NCBI RefSeq assembly: GCF_900101335.1
Contig: NZ_FNKA01000002.1
Location: 124,001-188,000 of the forward strand
Source: Quadrisphaera sp. DSM 44207
GTDB taxonomy: Bacteria > Actinomycetota > Actinomycetes > Actinomycetales > Quadrisphaeraceae
Direction of reading: 5' to 3'
DNA length: 64,000 bases
Shown here piece after piece: positions 35,207-46,753 of the stretch; position 1 is the first letter of the stretch, and the number at the start of each line of letters is the position of its first letter. The position numbers and the translations under genes were made by a program. The notes below the pieces were generated by a model. The model saw only the letters and a program-made list of their open reading frames with translations. It did not search any database and was not told where the DNA came from.

Positions 35207-35272
35207 GCCCGCGCCGGCCGCCGGGCAGCGGCACGCCGGACGGCGCGCGCCAGGGCGCTCGTGACCGCGGCG

Positions 35273-36949
35273 TCAGGGCGCGCGCACCCGCCCGCGGTCC
35301 AGGCGCACCACGCGGTCGGCGCGCTGCACGCTGTCCGGCCGGTGGGCGACCAGGAGCACGGCGCGGCCCTGCAGCGCCCGGTGCAGCGCGGTGTCGACCA
35401 GCGCCGCGGTGTCCGGGTCGAGCACGGACGTCGCCTCGTCCAGGACGACCACCTGCGGGTCGGCCAGCGCGACCCGGGCGAGCGCGACCAGCTGCCGCTC
35501 CCCGGCCGACAGCGCCCCGCCGCCGTGCCCGACCGGCGTGCGCACCCCGTGCGGCAGGCGCTCGGCCCACGCGCGCAGCCCCAGCCGCGCCAGGGCGCCC
35601 AGCACCTCGGCGTCGGAGGCCTCCGGGCGGGCCAGGCGCACGTTGTCCGCGACCGAGCCGCGCACCAGGTGCCCGTCCTGGGGCACCACGACGACGGCCC
35701 GCCGCAGCTGCTCGGGCGCGAGGTCGCGCAGGTCGGTGCCGCCGAGGGTGACGCGGCCGGCGTCCGGGTCGGCCCAGCGCGCGGCCAGGGCGGCGAGCGT
35801 GGACTTGCCGGCGCCGCTCTCGCCGACCAGCGCGACGACCTCGCCGGGGGAGACGACAAGGTCCACGCCGTCGAGCACCAGCTGCCCCGGCCGGTAGCCG
35901 AAGCGGACGCCGTCGACGGCCAGGGTGCCGTCGTCCGGCAGCGGCCGCGGGTCGTCGGGGACCTCCAGGGACGGCGAGAGGTCGAGCAGCGCCACGACCC
36001 GACCGAGCGCGGCGCGGGCGGTCTGCAGCTGGTCGAGCACCTCGGTCAGCTGGGTGACCGGGGAGTAGAGCGCGACGGTGGCCAGGACGGCGGCGCTGAC
36101 GGTGCCCACCGAGGCGGCGCCGGCGGAGGCCATGGCCGCCCCGACCGCCAGCACGGCGAGCGCCGTGGCGGACTGCAGGGCGATGACGACGGGGAAGAAG
36201 CCGTTGCGGGCCCGCGTGCCGTCGGCGTAGCGCTCGACCACCTCCAGGTTCGCGGCCCCGTACGCCGCCGCCCGCTCGGCCTCGCGCCCGTGCCCCTGCA
36301 CCACGCGCACCCCGACGAGGGTCTCGCGCAGCACCGACAGGGCGGCGCCGGACGAGGCGCGGTAGCGGGGGTAGAGCACGGTGGTGCGGCGCAGCAGCCG
36401 GCGGGCGGAGAGCCCTCCCCCCACCAGCCCGAGCACCGCGACCCCGGCCAGCGGCGCGGACACGCCCAGCAGCACGGCGGCCGCCAGCACCAGGACCGTC
36501 AGGCCGCGCACGAGGACGGGCAGGCTCAGGCGGGCCGCCTCGCCGAGCACCTCCACGTCGCCGGTGGTGCGGGCGAGCACGTCGCCGCGCCCGGTCCGGC
36601 TCAGCTGCGGCGGGGAGAGGGCCAGGACCCGGCGCAGGCAGCGCCCGCGCAGCTCCGCGAGCACGCCCTCGGCCACCGCGCCCCACAGCCGCAGCCGCAC
36701 CGCCGTCGCGGCGCCGGCGAGCAGGGCGAGGGCGGCGATGCCGAGCGCGGCCCGCGGCACGGCCGCCTCCCGCCCGGCCAGCGCGCCGTCCACGGCCGAG
36801 CGCACCAGCAGGGGAGCGGCCGTCGTGGCGAGCGCGCCGAGGACGACCGCGACCGCGAGGACGCCCAGGCGCGCGCGGTGCGGGCGCAGCAGGTCGCGCA
36901 CGTGCCGCAGCACCGAGCGCGCGGGCGGAGTGGCCAGCGGTGGGCTCAC
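35273..36949 (-). CDS. ABC exporter subunit 2 (TMD-NBD)
   Basis: 558 residues, one six-helix membrane domain fused to an ATPase. Walker A GESGAGKST, signature ALSAGERQ (normally LSGGQ), Walker B VVVLDEATS with the catalytic Glu intact. It pairs with the upstream subunit: the stop of subunit 1 and the GTG start here overlap (36946-36949). Such heterodimers export drugs, lipids or peptides. The altered signature belongs to the degenerate nucleotide site. Confidence 0.88.
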   Translation of the reverse strand: MSPPLATPPARSVLRHVRDLLRPHRARLGVLAVAVVLGALATTAAPLLVRSAVDGALAGREAAVPRAALGIAALALLAGAATAVRLRLWGAVAEGVLAELRGRCLRRVLALSPPQLSRTGRGDVLARTTGDVEVLGEAARLSLPVLVRGLTVLVLAAAVLLGVSAPLAGVAVLGLVGGGLSARRLLRRTTVLYPRYRASSGAALSVLRETLVGVRVVQGHGREAERAAAYGAANLEVVERYADGTRARNGFFPVVIALQSATALAVLAVGAAMASAGAASVGTVSAAVLATVALYSPVTQLTEVLDQLQTARAALGRVVALLDLSPSLEVPDDPRPLPDDGTLAVDGVRFGYRPGQLVLDGVDLVVSPGEVVALVGESGAGKSTLAALAARWADPDAGRVTLGGTDLRDLAPEQLRRAVVVVPQDGHLVRGSVADNVRLARPEASDAEVLGALARLGLRAWAERLPHGVRTPVGHGGGALSAGERQLVALARVALADPQVVVLDEATSVLDPDTAALVDTALHRALQGRAVLLVAHRPDSVQRADRVVRLDRGRVRAP

Positions 36950-38541
36950 GCGGCGGGCACCGGCTCGCGGGGGCCGTCCGCGACGAGGCGCCCGCGCTCG
37001 AGGACGACGACCCGGTCGACCAGGCGCAGCGCCGAGGGGCGGGAGGTGGCCAGGACGAGCGTGGCGCCCCGCGTGGCCTCTCGCAGCGAGGTGAGCACGG
37101 CGTCCTCGGTGGCCGGGTCGAGGGCGGAGGTGACGTCGTCCAGGAGCAGGACGGACGCCCCGGGCAGCACCCCGCGCGCGAGCGCCACGCGCTGGCGCTG
37201 CCCTCCGGACAGGCGACCGCCGCGTTCGCCGACCTCGGCGTCGTAGCCGCCGGACAGGGCCGCGACGAAGCCGTCGGCGCCCGCCGCCCGCGCCGCCGCG
37301 CGCACCCGCGCGTCGTCGGCGCCGGGGTCGGCGAAGCGGACCGCGTCCGCGACGGTGCCCGCGAACAGCACCGGCTCGGCCACCAGCGCCACCCGCGAGC
37401 GCAGCTCGGCGAGGTCGACCTCGCGCACGTCCGCGCCGCCGACGCGCACCCGCCCGCCGCTCGCGTCGTACTGGCGGGCCAGCAGCCTCAGCAGGGTGGA
37501 CTTGCCGGAGCCCGGCGGCCCGATCACACCGACCCGCTCCCCGGCGCCCACGCACAGGTCCACGCCGTCCAGCACCGGGGCGCCGCCGTAGCCGAAGCGG
37601 ACCGCGGCGAGCTCCACGGGCAGCGCGCGCCCGGCGGGCAGCGGTCGGGGGTGCTGCGGCGGGTCGAGCACGGGGCGGGCCGCGAGCACCTGCTCGAGGC
37701 GCTGCGCCGAGGCCAGCGCCTGCTGCACCGTGGCGACGCGCTCGCCGAGCACGCGCGTGGGCGTGGCGAGGAGGAGGACGTAGGAGGCGGCCGCGACGAG
37801 CTCGCCGACGCTGAGGTCGCCGGCGAGCACCAGGCGCCCGCCGACGAGCACGGTGGCGGCCAGCACGAGCAGCGGCACGGCGTCCAGGAAGGGCTCGACG
37901 CCGGCGTTGAGGCGGTGCACGCGCAGGCCCCGCTCGCGCACCCGGGCGCTCTCGCGGGCGACGGCCCGCTCGCGGGCCCGCTCGGCGCCGACGCCCTGGA
38001 CGACCTCCAGGCCCGTGACGGTCTCGTCGATGCTGACCGTCACCCCGTCCACGGCCTCCTGCAGGGCCGCCGCGCGCGCCCGCTGCCGCGGCGCGGCCCA
38101 CGCCATGAGCGCGGTCAGGCAGGCCAGGCCGCCGGTGACGACGACGGCGAGGCGCAGGTCGAGCACGGCGAGCAGGACGGCGGCGCCCACCAGCGAGACG
38201 GCGTAGGCGACGGTGTGGGCGACGCAGTCGAGGAGGCGGCCGACGCGCTCGACGTCGCTGGTGGCCCGCGCCAGCAGCGAGGCGGCGGGCACGCGGTCGT
38301 GGAAGGTGGCGTCGAGGGCCAGCGCCCGCTGCAGCAGGCGCTGGCGCAGCGCCGCGGAGGACTCCGCGAAGGAGCCGGCCGCGTGCCGGTGGCGCACGAG
38401 CGCCGCGAGGGCCTCGACCGCGCCGAGCGCGGCCAGCACCGCGCACCACAGCAGCAGCGCGCGCAGGTCACCGGCCACGACGCCCTCGTCGACGGCGCGG
38501 CCGAGCACCAGGGGGGCGACGGCGGCGCCCGCCTGCCACAC
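36946..38541 (-). CDS. ABC exporter subunit 1 (TMD-NBD), degenerate Walker B
   Basis: 531 residues from GTG 38541. Walker A GPPGSGKST, signature RLSGGQRQR, Walker B LLLDDVTSALD with Asp in place of the catalytic Glu, as in the degenerate half of heterodimeric exporters. The first membrane helix appears cut by this start. The frame remains coding-like (AALRLLAATAWGARRHLSRG) up to ATC 38655, which has GGAG 6 nt before it but is not a standard start; that would give 569 residues, the usual family length. It overlaps subunit 2. Confidence 0.85.
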   Translation of the reverse strand: MWQAGAAVAPLVLGRAVDEGVVAGDLRALLLWCAVLAALGAVEALAALVRHRHAAGSFAESSAALRQRLLQRALALDATFHDRVPAASLLARATSDVERVGRLLDCVAHTVAYAVSLVGAAVLLAVLDLRLAVVVTGGLACLTALMAWAAPRQRARAAALQEAVDGVTVSIDETVTGLEVVQGVGAERARERAVARESARVRERGLRVHRLNAGVEPFLDAVPLLVLAATVLVGGRLVLAGDLSVGELVAAASYVLLLATPTRVLGERVATVQQALASAQRLEQVLAARPVLDPPQHPRPLPAGRALPVELAAVRFGYGGAPVLDGVDLCVGAGERVGVIGPPGSGKSTLLRLLARQYDASGGRVRVGGADVREVDLAELRSRVALVAEPVLFAGTVADAVRFADPGADDARVRAAARAAGADGFVAALSGGYDAEVGERGGRLSGGQRQRVALARGVLPGASVLLLDDVTSALDPATEDAVLTSLREATRGATLVLATSRPSALRLVDRVVVLERGRLVADGPREPVPAA

Positions 38542-38717
38542 CAGCCCCGCGGCGACGCCCCGGGACAGGTGGCGGCGCGCGCCCCATGCCGTGGCCGCGA
38601 GCAGGCGCAGCGCGGCCCGGGGCGGCGGGGGCGCCAGGGGTGGTGCGGCGAGGATGACGGGCTCCGCTGGTCGGACCGGGTGTCGCAGCCCGCTTACCCC
38701 CTGCGACGCCGGGCAAC

Positions 38718-38771
<54 letters not shown>

Positions 38772-38778
38772 TGGCGCG

Positions 38779-41151
38779 TCAGGAGCGGCGCGAGCGCTCC
38801 GACGTCCCGCGGTGCGCCGGCTCGCGGCCCGGCGGCTGCGGCGGCCGCGGCAGCAGCGGCGTCCGCTTGGCCACCGGCAGCGTCACCGGGGCGCCGGCGC
38901 TCACGACGACGTCCTGGCCCGCGTGCCGGAAGCGCAGCTCGGCGTCCGGCCCGTCGCGCAGGCTGTACGTGGCCTGGTGCCGCTCGACGTCCACGTGCAC
39001 CCGCAGGGAGCGCCAGCGCAGCGTGAACCGCAGCCGGGTGATGCCGTCGGGCAGCTGGGGGTCGAAGGCGAGGACGCCGCTGTGGTAGCGCATGCCGCCG
39101 AAGCCGTTGACCAGGGCGATGCACGTGCCGGCCAGGGACGCGATGTGCAGCCCGTCGCGGGTGTTGTGGTGCAGGTCGCGCAGGTCGATCAGGGCCGCCT
39201 CGTAGGCGTAGTCGTGCGCGAGCTCCAGGTGCCCGACCTCGGCGGCCATCACCGCCTGCACGCACGCCGACAGGGACGAGTCGCGCACGGTGCGCCGCTC
39301 GTAGTAGTCGACGTTGCGCGCCTTGTCCTCGGCGGAGAACCGGTCGCCGAACCACAGCATCGCCAGCTCGAGGTCGGCCTGCTTGATCACCTGGCGGCGG
39401 TAGAGGTCGAAGTACGGCGCGTGCAGCAGCAGCGGGTACCGGTCGCGGTGGGCGAAGTCCCACTCCGGCAGTTGCGTGAAGCCGTCGGACTGCTGGTGCA
39501 CCCTCAGCTTCTCGTCGAAGGGGATGTGCACGCGGTCGGCGGCGTCGCGCCAGCGCGCGACCTCCTCCAGGTCGACGCCGAGGTCGTGGCCGAGGTCGAG
39601 GTGGCGGTCCACCGCGCCGGCGGCCGCGCGCAGGTTCTGGGCGGCGGCGAGGTTGGTGAAGACGTTGTCGCGCACGACGGCGGTGTACTCGTCGGGGCCG
39701 GTGACGCCGACGATGTGCCAGCGGCCCTCGCGGTCGTGGTTGCCCAGCGACATCCACAGCCGGGCGGTCTCGACGAGCAGCTCCAGGCCCACCTCCCGCT
39801 CGAGGGACTCGTCGCCGGTGGCGGCGCGGTAGTGCTCGACGGCGGTGGCGATGTCGGCGTTGATGTGGAAGGCCGCGGTGCCGGCCGGCCAGTACCCGGA
39901 GGTCTCCTCCCCGTGGATGGTCCGCCACGGGAACGCCGCGCCGCGCAGGCCGAGCACCGTCGCGCGCTCGCGCGCCAGCGGCAGCGTCGAGTGCCGCCAG
40001 CGGATGGCGTGCGCGGCGGCCTCGGGCAGGGCGTGGGTGAGCACCGGCAGCACGAAGGACTCGGTGTCCCAGAACGTGTGCCCGTCGTAGCCGGGACCGG
40101 TCAGGCCCTTGGCCGGGATGCAGCGGCCCTCGGCCCGCGCCCCCGCCTGCAGGACGTGGAAGAGCGCGAAGCGCACCGCCTGCTGCACCTCGGGGTCGCC
40201 CTCGACCTGGACGTCGGAGGCGTCCCAGAAGTCGTCGAGGTAGGCGCGCTGAGCCTCGATCAGCCCCTCCCAGCCGGAGTAGCGGGCCCCGGTCAGGGCG
40301 GCGGCGACCTGGTCGCGCACGGCCGGGGTGGAGCGCAGCGCCGACCAGCCGTAGGCGACGAGCTTGACCAGCCGCACGGACTCGCCCGGCTGCAGAGTGC
40401 ACACGTACGTGGTGCGCGCCCAGTCGTCGTCCGCGATGGTCTCCACCTCCACGCGCCCGGGGGCGGTGACCTGGTGGTCCATGCCGGCGCCCATCTGCAG
40501 CCCGCTCAGGCGCGTGCGGTGCAGCATGATCACGCTGGCGCGGCCGACGTCGCGGGCCATCGCCTGCAGCGGCGAGTCGAGCACCTCCGCCACGCGCGGG
40601 TCGGGCCGGCGCACGGGCAGGGCCTCGTTGGCGACGAGCTCGGACTGGATGATCAGCCGCACCGGGTCCTCGACCGCCTCGACGACGTACTCGATCGCGG
40701 CGACCGCGCGCTCGGTGAAGGAGACCAGGCGCGTGGAGCGCACGCGCACGCGCTTGCCGGCGGGGGAGGTCCAGTCCAGGTGGCGGGTCAGGGTGCCCGC
40801 GCGCAGGTCGAGGACCCGCTCGTGCGCGTGCAGGGTGCCGTAGCGCACGTCGAGGGACTCGTCGTCCACGAGCAGGCGCACCAGCTTGCCGTTGGTGACG
40901 TTGACGATCGTCTGGCCCTCCTCCGGATAGCCGTAGCCGGCCTCGGCGTAGGGGAGGGGGCGCTCCTCGAAGAAGGAGTTCAGGTACGTGCCGGGCATGC
41001 CGTGCGGCTCGCCCTCGTCGAGGTTGCCGCGGAAGCCGATGTGCCCGTTGGACAGGGCGAAGACCGATTCCGACTGCGCGAGCACGTCGAGGTCCAGGTG
41101 CGTCTCGCGCACGCACCACGGCTCGACCGGGAAGACCGACGGGGGGATCAC
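38779..41151 (-). CDS. GH65 glycoside phosphorylase (maltose/trehalose type)
   Basis: 790 residues. The N-terminal beta-sandwich has [20 protein letters not shown]. The (alpha/alpha)6 catalytic domain has [14 protein letters not shown], the general acid Glu in [14 protein letters not shown] and the phosphate loop [13 protein letters not shown]. It cleaves an alpha-glucoside with phosphate to beta-glucose 1-phosphate. The partner beta-phosphoglucomutase gene lies just upstream and overlaps it (GTGA at 41148-41151), giving a complete route to glucose 6-phosphate. Maltose, trehalose, kojibiose or nigerose cannot be separated from sequence alone. Confidence 0.88.
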   Translation of the reverse strand: MIPPSVFPVEPWCVRETHLDLDVLAQSESVFALSNGHIGFRGNLDEGEPHGMPGTYLNSFFEERPLPYAEAGYGYPEEGQTIVNVTNGKLVRLLVDDESLDVRYGTLHAHERVLDLRAGTLTRHLDWTSPAGKRVRVRSTRLVSFTERAVAAIEYVVEAVEDPVRLIIQSELVANEALPVRRPDPRVAEVLDSPLQAMARDVGRASVIMLHRTRLSGLQMGAGMDHQVTAPGRVEVETIADDDWARTTYVCTLQPGESVRLVKLVAYGWSALRSTPAVRDQVAAALTGARYSGWEGLIEAQRAYLDDFWDASDVQVEGDPEVQQAVRFALFHVLQAGARAEGRCIPAKGLTGPGYDGHTFWDTESFVLPVLTHALPEAAAHAIRWRHSTLPLARERATVLGLRGAAFPWRTIHGEETSGYWPAGTAAFHINADIATAVEHYRAATGDESLEREVGLELLVETARLWMSLGNHDREGRWHIVGVTGPDEYTAVVRDNVFTNLAAAQNLRAAAGAVDRHLDLGHDLGVDLEEVARWRDAADRVHIPFDEKLRVHQQSDGFTQLPEWDFAHRDRYPLLLHAPYFDLYRRQVIKQADLELAMLWFGDRFSAEDKARNVDYYERRTVRDSSLSACVQAVMAAEVGHLELAHDYAYEAALIDLRDLHHNTRDGLHIASLAGTCIALVNGFGGMRYHSGVLAFDPQLPDGITRLRFTLRWRSLRVHVDVERHQATYSLRDGPDAELRFRHAGQDVVVSAGAPVTLPVAKRTPLLPRPPQPPGREPAHRGTSERSRRS

Positions 41152-41948
41152 CGGGAGCCCCCGTCGCTCGCGCCGCCGACCGGGCTCCCGGCAGGGGCGT
41201 CCAGCAGCTGGGCGAGGTCGGTCACGACGACGTCCGCCCCCTGCACGCCCAGCGCCCGCGCGTGCCCGGGCCCGACGCGGTCGACGCCGACGACGTACCC
41301 GAAGCCCCCGGCGCGCCCGGCCTGCACGCCGGCGAGGGCGTCCTCGAAGACGGCGGCCGCGGCGGGCTCCACGCCCAGGGCCGCGGCGCCGGCGAGGAAG
41401 GCGTCGGGCGCCGGCTTGCCGGGCAGGCCGCGCTCGCGCAGCGTCAGCCCGTCGACGCGGGCCTCGACCAGCGGCGCCAGCCCCGTCACCCGCAGCACGT
41501 GCTCGGTGTTGGCGCTGGAGGAGACCACCGCGCGGCGCAGGCCCGCGCGCTCGGCGGCGAGCAGGTAGCGGCGCGAGCCCTCGAAGACCTCCACGCCGTC
41601 CCGCTCGATCGCCGCGAGCAGCTCGACGTTCTTGCGGTTGCCCAGCCCGTGCACCGTCTCGGCGCCGGGGTCGTCGTCCGGGGAGCCCTCGGGCAGGGTG
41701 GTGCCGCGGCTGGCGAGGAAGGCGCGCACGCCGTCCTGGCGCGGCCGGCCGTCCACGTGGGCGGTGTAGTCGGCGACGGGGTCGAAGGGCACGAACGGCT
41801 CGCCGGTGCGCGCCGAGCGCTCGCGCAGGTACGCGTCGAACACCGCCGCCCACGCCGTCATGTGCACCGACGCGGTGTCGGTGAGCACGCCGTCGAGGTC
41901 GAACAGGCACGCCGTCACTCTCCCGGGCAGCCCCAGCACGCCCACCAC
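41148..41948 (-). CDS. pgmB: Beta-phosphoglucomutase (HAD family)
   Basis: About 266 residues. The HAD nucleophile motif is [13 protein letters not shown], with the cap-domain specificity loop [19 protein letters not shown], motif [10 protein letters not shown], Lys in [13 protein letters not shown] and motif [14 protein letters not shown]. It converts beta-glucose 1-phosphate from the GH65 enzyme to glucose 6-phosphate. Several GTG starts (41948, 41945, 41939) are possible just before the first strand. It is translationally coupled to the phosphorylase gene. Confidence 0.86.
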   Translation of the reverse strand: MVGVLGLPGRVTACLFDLDGVLTDTASVHMTAWAAVFDAYLRERSARTGEPFVPFDPVADYTAHVDGRPRQDGVRAFLASRGTTLPEGSPDDDPGAETVHGLGNRKNVELLAAIERDGVEVFEGSRRYLLAAERAGLRRAVVSSSANTEHVLRVTGLAPLVEARVDGLTLRERGLPGKPAPDAFLAGAAALGVEPAAAAVFEDALAGVQAGRAGGFGYVVGVDRVGPGHARALGVQGADVVVTDLAQLLDAPAGSPVGGASDGGSR

Positions 41949-42060
41949 CGCCTCGCCGTCGCTCCCAGGTCGCTGCGGGCAGGCCCGTCCCGCACGCCTG
42001 ACCGTAAGGACACCGGGGCGCTCGCGCACCGCAGGACGCGGCGCCGGCGCTCGACGGCGC

Positions 42061-42125
42061 GGGTCAGCCGTCCGGGTCAGCCGTGCGGGTCAGCCGTGCG
42101 GGTCAGCCGTGCGGGTCAGCCGTGC
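42061..42125. repeat. Five-copy 13-bp tandem repeat carrying stop codons
   Basis: GGGTCAGCCGTGC occurs five times (one copy with a mismatch). The minus-strand stop of the upstream hypothetical gene (42116-42118) lies in the last copy, and each other copy could also supply TGA. The repeat unit is not a multiple of three, so copy-number change alters the end of that protein. Confidence 0.8.
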
Positions 42126-42979
42126 CGGTGCGGGCGCTGAGCGAGCGCGGTGCCGACCGCGGCGGCGGTGGCCCGCTCGACGGGCAGGTCCGGCAGCACG
42201 CGCAGCACCTCCTCCTCGTCGAGCCCCTGGGCCAGGAGGGCGTGAAGCAGCGCGCCGGCGTGCGCCGGCGCCACGGGCAGCGGCCAGCCGCCGTCGGCGA
42301 GCGCCGCCGCGGCGAGGAAGCGGGCGCCGGCGAGGTCGTCCCCGCCGGCCGAGGAACCGGCCGAGGAACCGGCCGGGGGGCCGGACGCCGGTCCGGCGGC
42401 CGCGCGCGTCGTCGCCTCGGCGGCGCGCACGAGCGACAGGGGCAGCCCCTCGGCCTCGACCTCCAGCAGCGGCGCGGTCGCCAGCGCCGCCAGCACGAGC
42501 TGCTCGGCCTCCGTGCGCAGCGGCGCCTCCCACTCCCCGGCGCGCACGACGGCGACCAGGTCCTCGCCGTCCTCGCCGAGGTCGTCGAGCAGCTCCGCCC
42601 ACGCGGCCGGGTCGCTCTCGCGCACCCGCTCGGCGGCCCTCACGCACGTGTCGAGGACGAACGGGTCGACCACCTCGCGCTCGAACCGGTCGGCGAGCAT
42701 CGCGCCGGAGGGCGTCAGGGCGCCCAGGGCGTCCTGGAAGCTGCCCGGCCGGGCGTCGCCGAGCTCGAGGCGGGCGTCCTCCTCGCCGCTCAGCGGCAGG
42801 CCCGCCGCGGCCCGCGCGCCGAGCGTCAGGCCGGAGTCGACGACGCGCCCGTGCCGGCGCACGCGGTGCGGCTGGTCGGACACGCCCACGCTCCACGCGC
42901 AGGCCTCCGCGACGAGGTCGCCCGTGCGCTCGCGCAGCACCTCGCGGGTGAGCAGGCCCACGGCGTCGACGTCGACCAC
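42116..42979 (-). CDS. Hypothetical actinobacterial protein
   Basis: 287 residues, Ala/Glu/Leu rich and helical, with a disordered insert AAGPASGPPAGSSAGSSAGG (about 190-210) coded by a 12-bp duplication. No recognised domain, signal peptide or membrane segment. GTG 42979 follows GGGGGAGCC, a good ribosome-binding site; the frame upstream has no homology. The final codons fall in a 13-bp tandem repeat. Confidence 0.6.
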   Translation of the reverse strand: MVDVDAVGLLTREVLRERTGDLVAEACAWSVGVSDQPHRVRRHGRVVDSGLTLGARAAAGLPLSGEEDARLELGDARPGSFQDALGALTPSGAMLADRFEREVVDPFVLDTCVRAAERVRESDPAAWAELLDDLGEDGEDLVAVVRAGEWEAPLRTEAEQLVLAALATAPLLEVEAEGLPLSLVRAAEATTRAAAGPASGPPAGSSAGSSAGGDDLAGARFLAAAALADGGWPLPVAPAHAGALLHALLAQGLDEEEVLRVLPDLPVERATAAAVGTALAQRPHRHG

Positions 42980-43045
42980 GGCTCCCCCGTGCGGTGAGGG
43001 CGGATGTCGATCCCGGTCACCCGGCCGGCGATCACGGTCGCGGAC

Positions 43046-43100
43046 GATCATGGGCGAGGTGCAGCCGGTCGGGCACGACGGCTGCACCTCGCCCATGATC
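43046..43100. terminator. 22-bp stem hairpin after the Rpf-like gene
   Basis: Perfect arms 43046-43067 and 43079-43100 with an 11-nt loop, 60 nt past the end of the transglycosylase gene on the minus strand. Confidence 0.8.
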
Positions 43101-43159
43101 ACGCTGCGAGGGAGCAGGTCCCGGAGGAGCAGGCCCTCGGGGGCGGGGGAGGACGGACC

Positions 43160-45258
<2,099 letters not shown>

Positions 45259-45304
45259 GCCGACCTGCGACACCCGGAGCGACACCGAGAGCACCGAGGG
45301 ACCC

Positions 45305-46753
45305 ATGAGCGTCTTCGAGTACGCCCCCGCGCCCGAGTCGCGGGCGGTCGTCTCCTTCCGCGACCACTACGGCCTGTTCATCGACGGCGAGTTCACCGAG
45401 CCCGTGGACGGCGGCGCCTTCGCCACCACCGACCCCGCCACGGAGGAGGTGCTGGCCGAGGTCTCCGAGGGCGGCGCCGGGGACGTGGACCGCGCCGTCG
45501 CCGCCGCGCGGCGCGCCTACGAGGAGGTCTGGTCGCGCCTGCCCGGCTCCGCGCGCAGCAAGTACCTCTTCCGCATCGCGCGGATCATGGCCGAGCGCTC
45601 CCGCGAGCTCGCCGTCGCCGAGAGCCTCGACAACGGCAAGCCGATCAGGGAGAGCCGCGACGTCGACGTCCCCACCGCCGCGGCGCACTTCTCCTACTAC
45701 GCCGGGTGGGCCGACAAGCTCGAGCACGCCGGCCTCGGGCCCGGCCCGCGCCCGCTCGGCGTCGCGGGCCAGGTGATCCCCTGGAACTTCCCGCTGCTGA
45801 TGCTGGCGTGGAAGGTCGCGCCCGCGCTGGCCTGCGGCAACACCGTCGTGCTCAAGCCCGCTGAGACGACGCCGCTGACCGCGCTGCTGTTCGCCGAGAT
45901 CTGCCAGCAGGCGGAGCTGCCGCCCGGCGTCGTCAACATCGTCACCGGCGCGGGGGAGACCGGCCGCGCGGTCGTGGCGCACCCCGGCGTCGACAAGGTC
46001 GCCTTCACGGGCTCGACCGCGGTCGGCAAGGAGATCGCCCGCTCGGTGGCCGGCAGCCGCAAGAGCGTCACCCTCGAGCTGGGCGGCAAGGCCGCGAACA
46101 TCGTCTTCGACGACGCGCCCGTCGACGAGGCGATCGAGGGGATCGTCAACGGGATCTTCTTCAACCAGGGGCACGTGTGCTGCGCGGGCTCGCGCCTGCT
46201 GGTGCAGGAGTCGGTCGCGGACGACGTCGTCGAGCGCCTCAAGCACCGGCTGGGCACGCTGCGCGTCGGCGACCCGCTCGACAAGAACACCGACGTCGGG
46301 GCGATCAACTCCGCCGCGCAGCTGCAGCGGATCACCGAGCTGTCCGCGGCGGGGGAGGCCGAGGGCGCCCAGCGGTGGTCCCCGGCGTGCCGGCTGCCCG
46401 AGCGCGGCTTCTGGTTCGCGCCCACGGTCTTCACGGGCGTGTCGAACTCGCACCGCATCGCGCGCGAGGAGGTCTTCGGGCCGGTGCTGGCGGTGCTGAC
46501 CTTCCGCACGCCCGACGAGGCGATCGCCAAGGCGAACAACACCCCCTACGGGCTGTCGGCGGGGGTGTGGACGGAGAAGGGCTCGCGGATCCTGTGGGCC
46601 GCGGACCGGCTGCGCGCCGGCGTGGTGTGGGCCAACACGTTCAACCGCTTCGACCCCGCCTCCCCCTTCGGCGGGTACAAGGAGTCCGGGTACGGCCGCG
46701 AGGGCGGCCGGCACGGGCTCGAGGCCTACCTGGAGGTCGCCCGTGCCGTCTGA
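45305..46753 (+). CDS. Aldehyde dehydrogenase (NAD(P)+-dependent)
   Basis: 482 residues. The catalytic Cys is in NQGHVCCAGSRLLV, the general base Glu in TLELGGKAANIV, and the cofactor region is QVIPWNFPLLML with FTGSTAVGKEI. Complete and of usual length. Located 46 bp after deoC, it probably oxidises acetaldehyde released by the aldolase. It overlaps the truncated second ALDH by 11 nt. Confidence 0.9.
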   Translation: MSVFEYAPAPESRAVVSFRDHYGLFIDGEFTEPVDGGAFATTDPATEEVLAEVSEGGAGDVDRAVAAARRAYEEVWSRLPGSARSKYLFRIARIMAERSRELAVAESLDNGKPIRESRDVDVPTAAAHFSYYAGWADKLEHAGLGPGPRPLGVAGQVIPWNFPLLMLAWKVAPALACGNTVVLKPAETTPLTALLFAEICQQAELPPGVVNIVTGAGETGRAVVAHPGVDKVAFTGSTAVGKEIARSVAGSRKSVTLELGGKAANIVFDDAPVDEAIEGIVNGIFFNQGHVCCAGSRLLVQESVADDVVERLKHRLGTLRVGDPLDKNTDVGAINSAAQLQRITELSAAGEAEGAQRWSPACRLPERGFWFAPTVFTGVSNSHRIAREEVFGPVLAVLTFRTPDEAIAKANNTPYGLSAGVWTEKGSRILWAADRLRAGVVWANTFNRFDPASPFGGYKESGYGREGGRHGLEAYLEVARAV

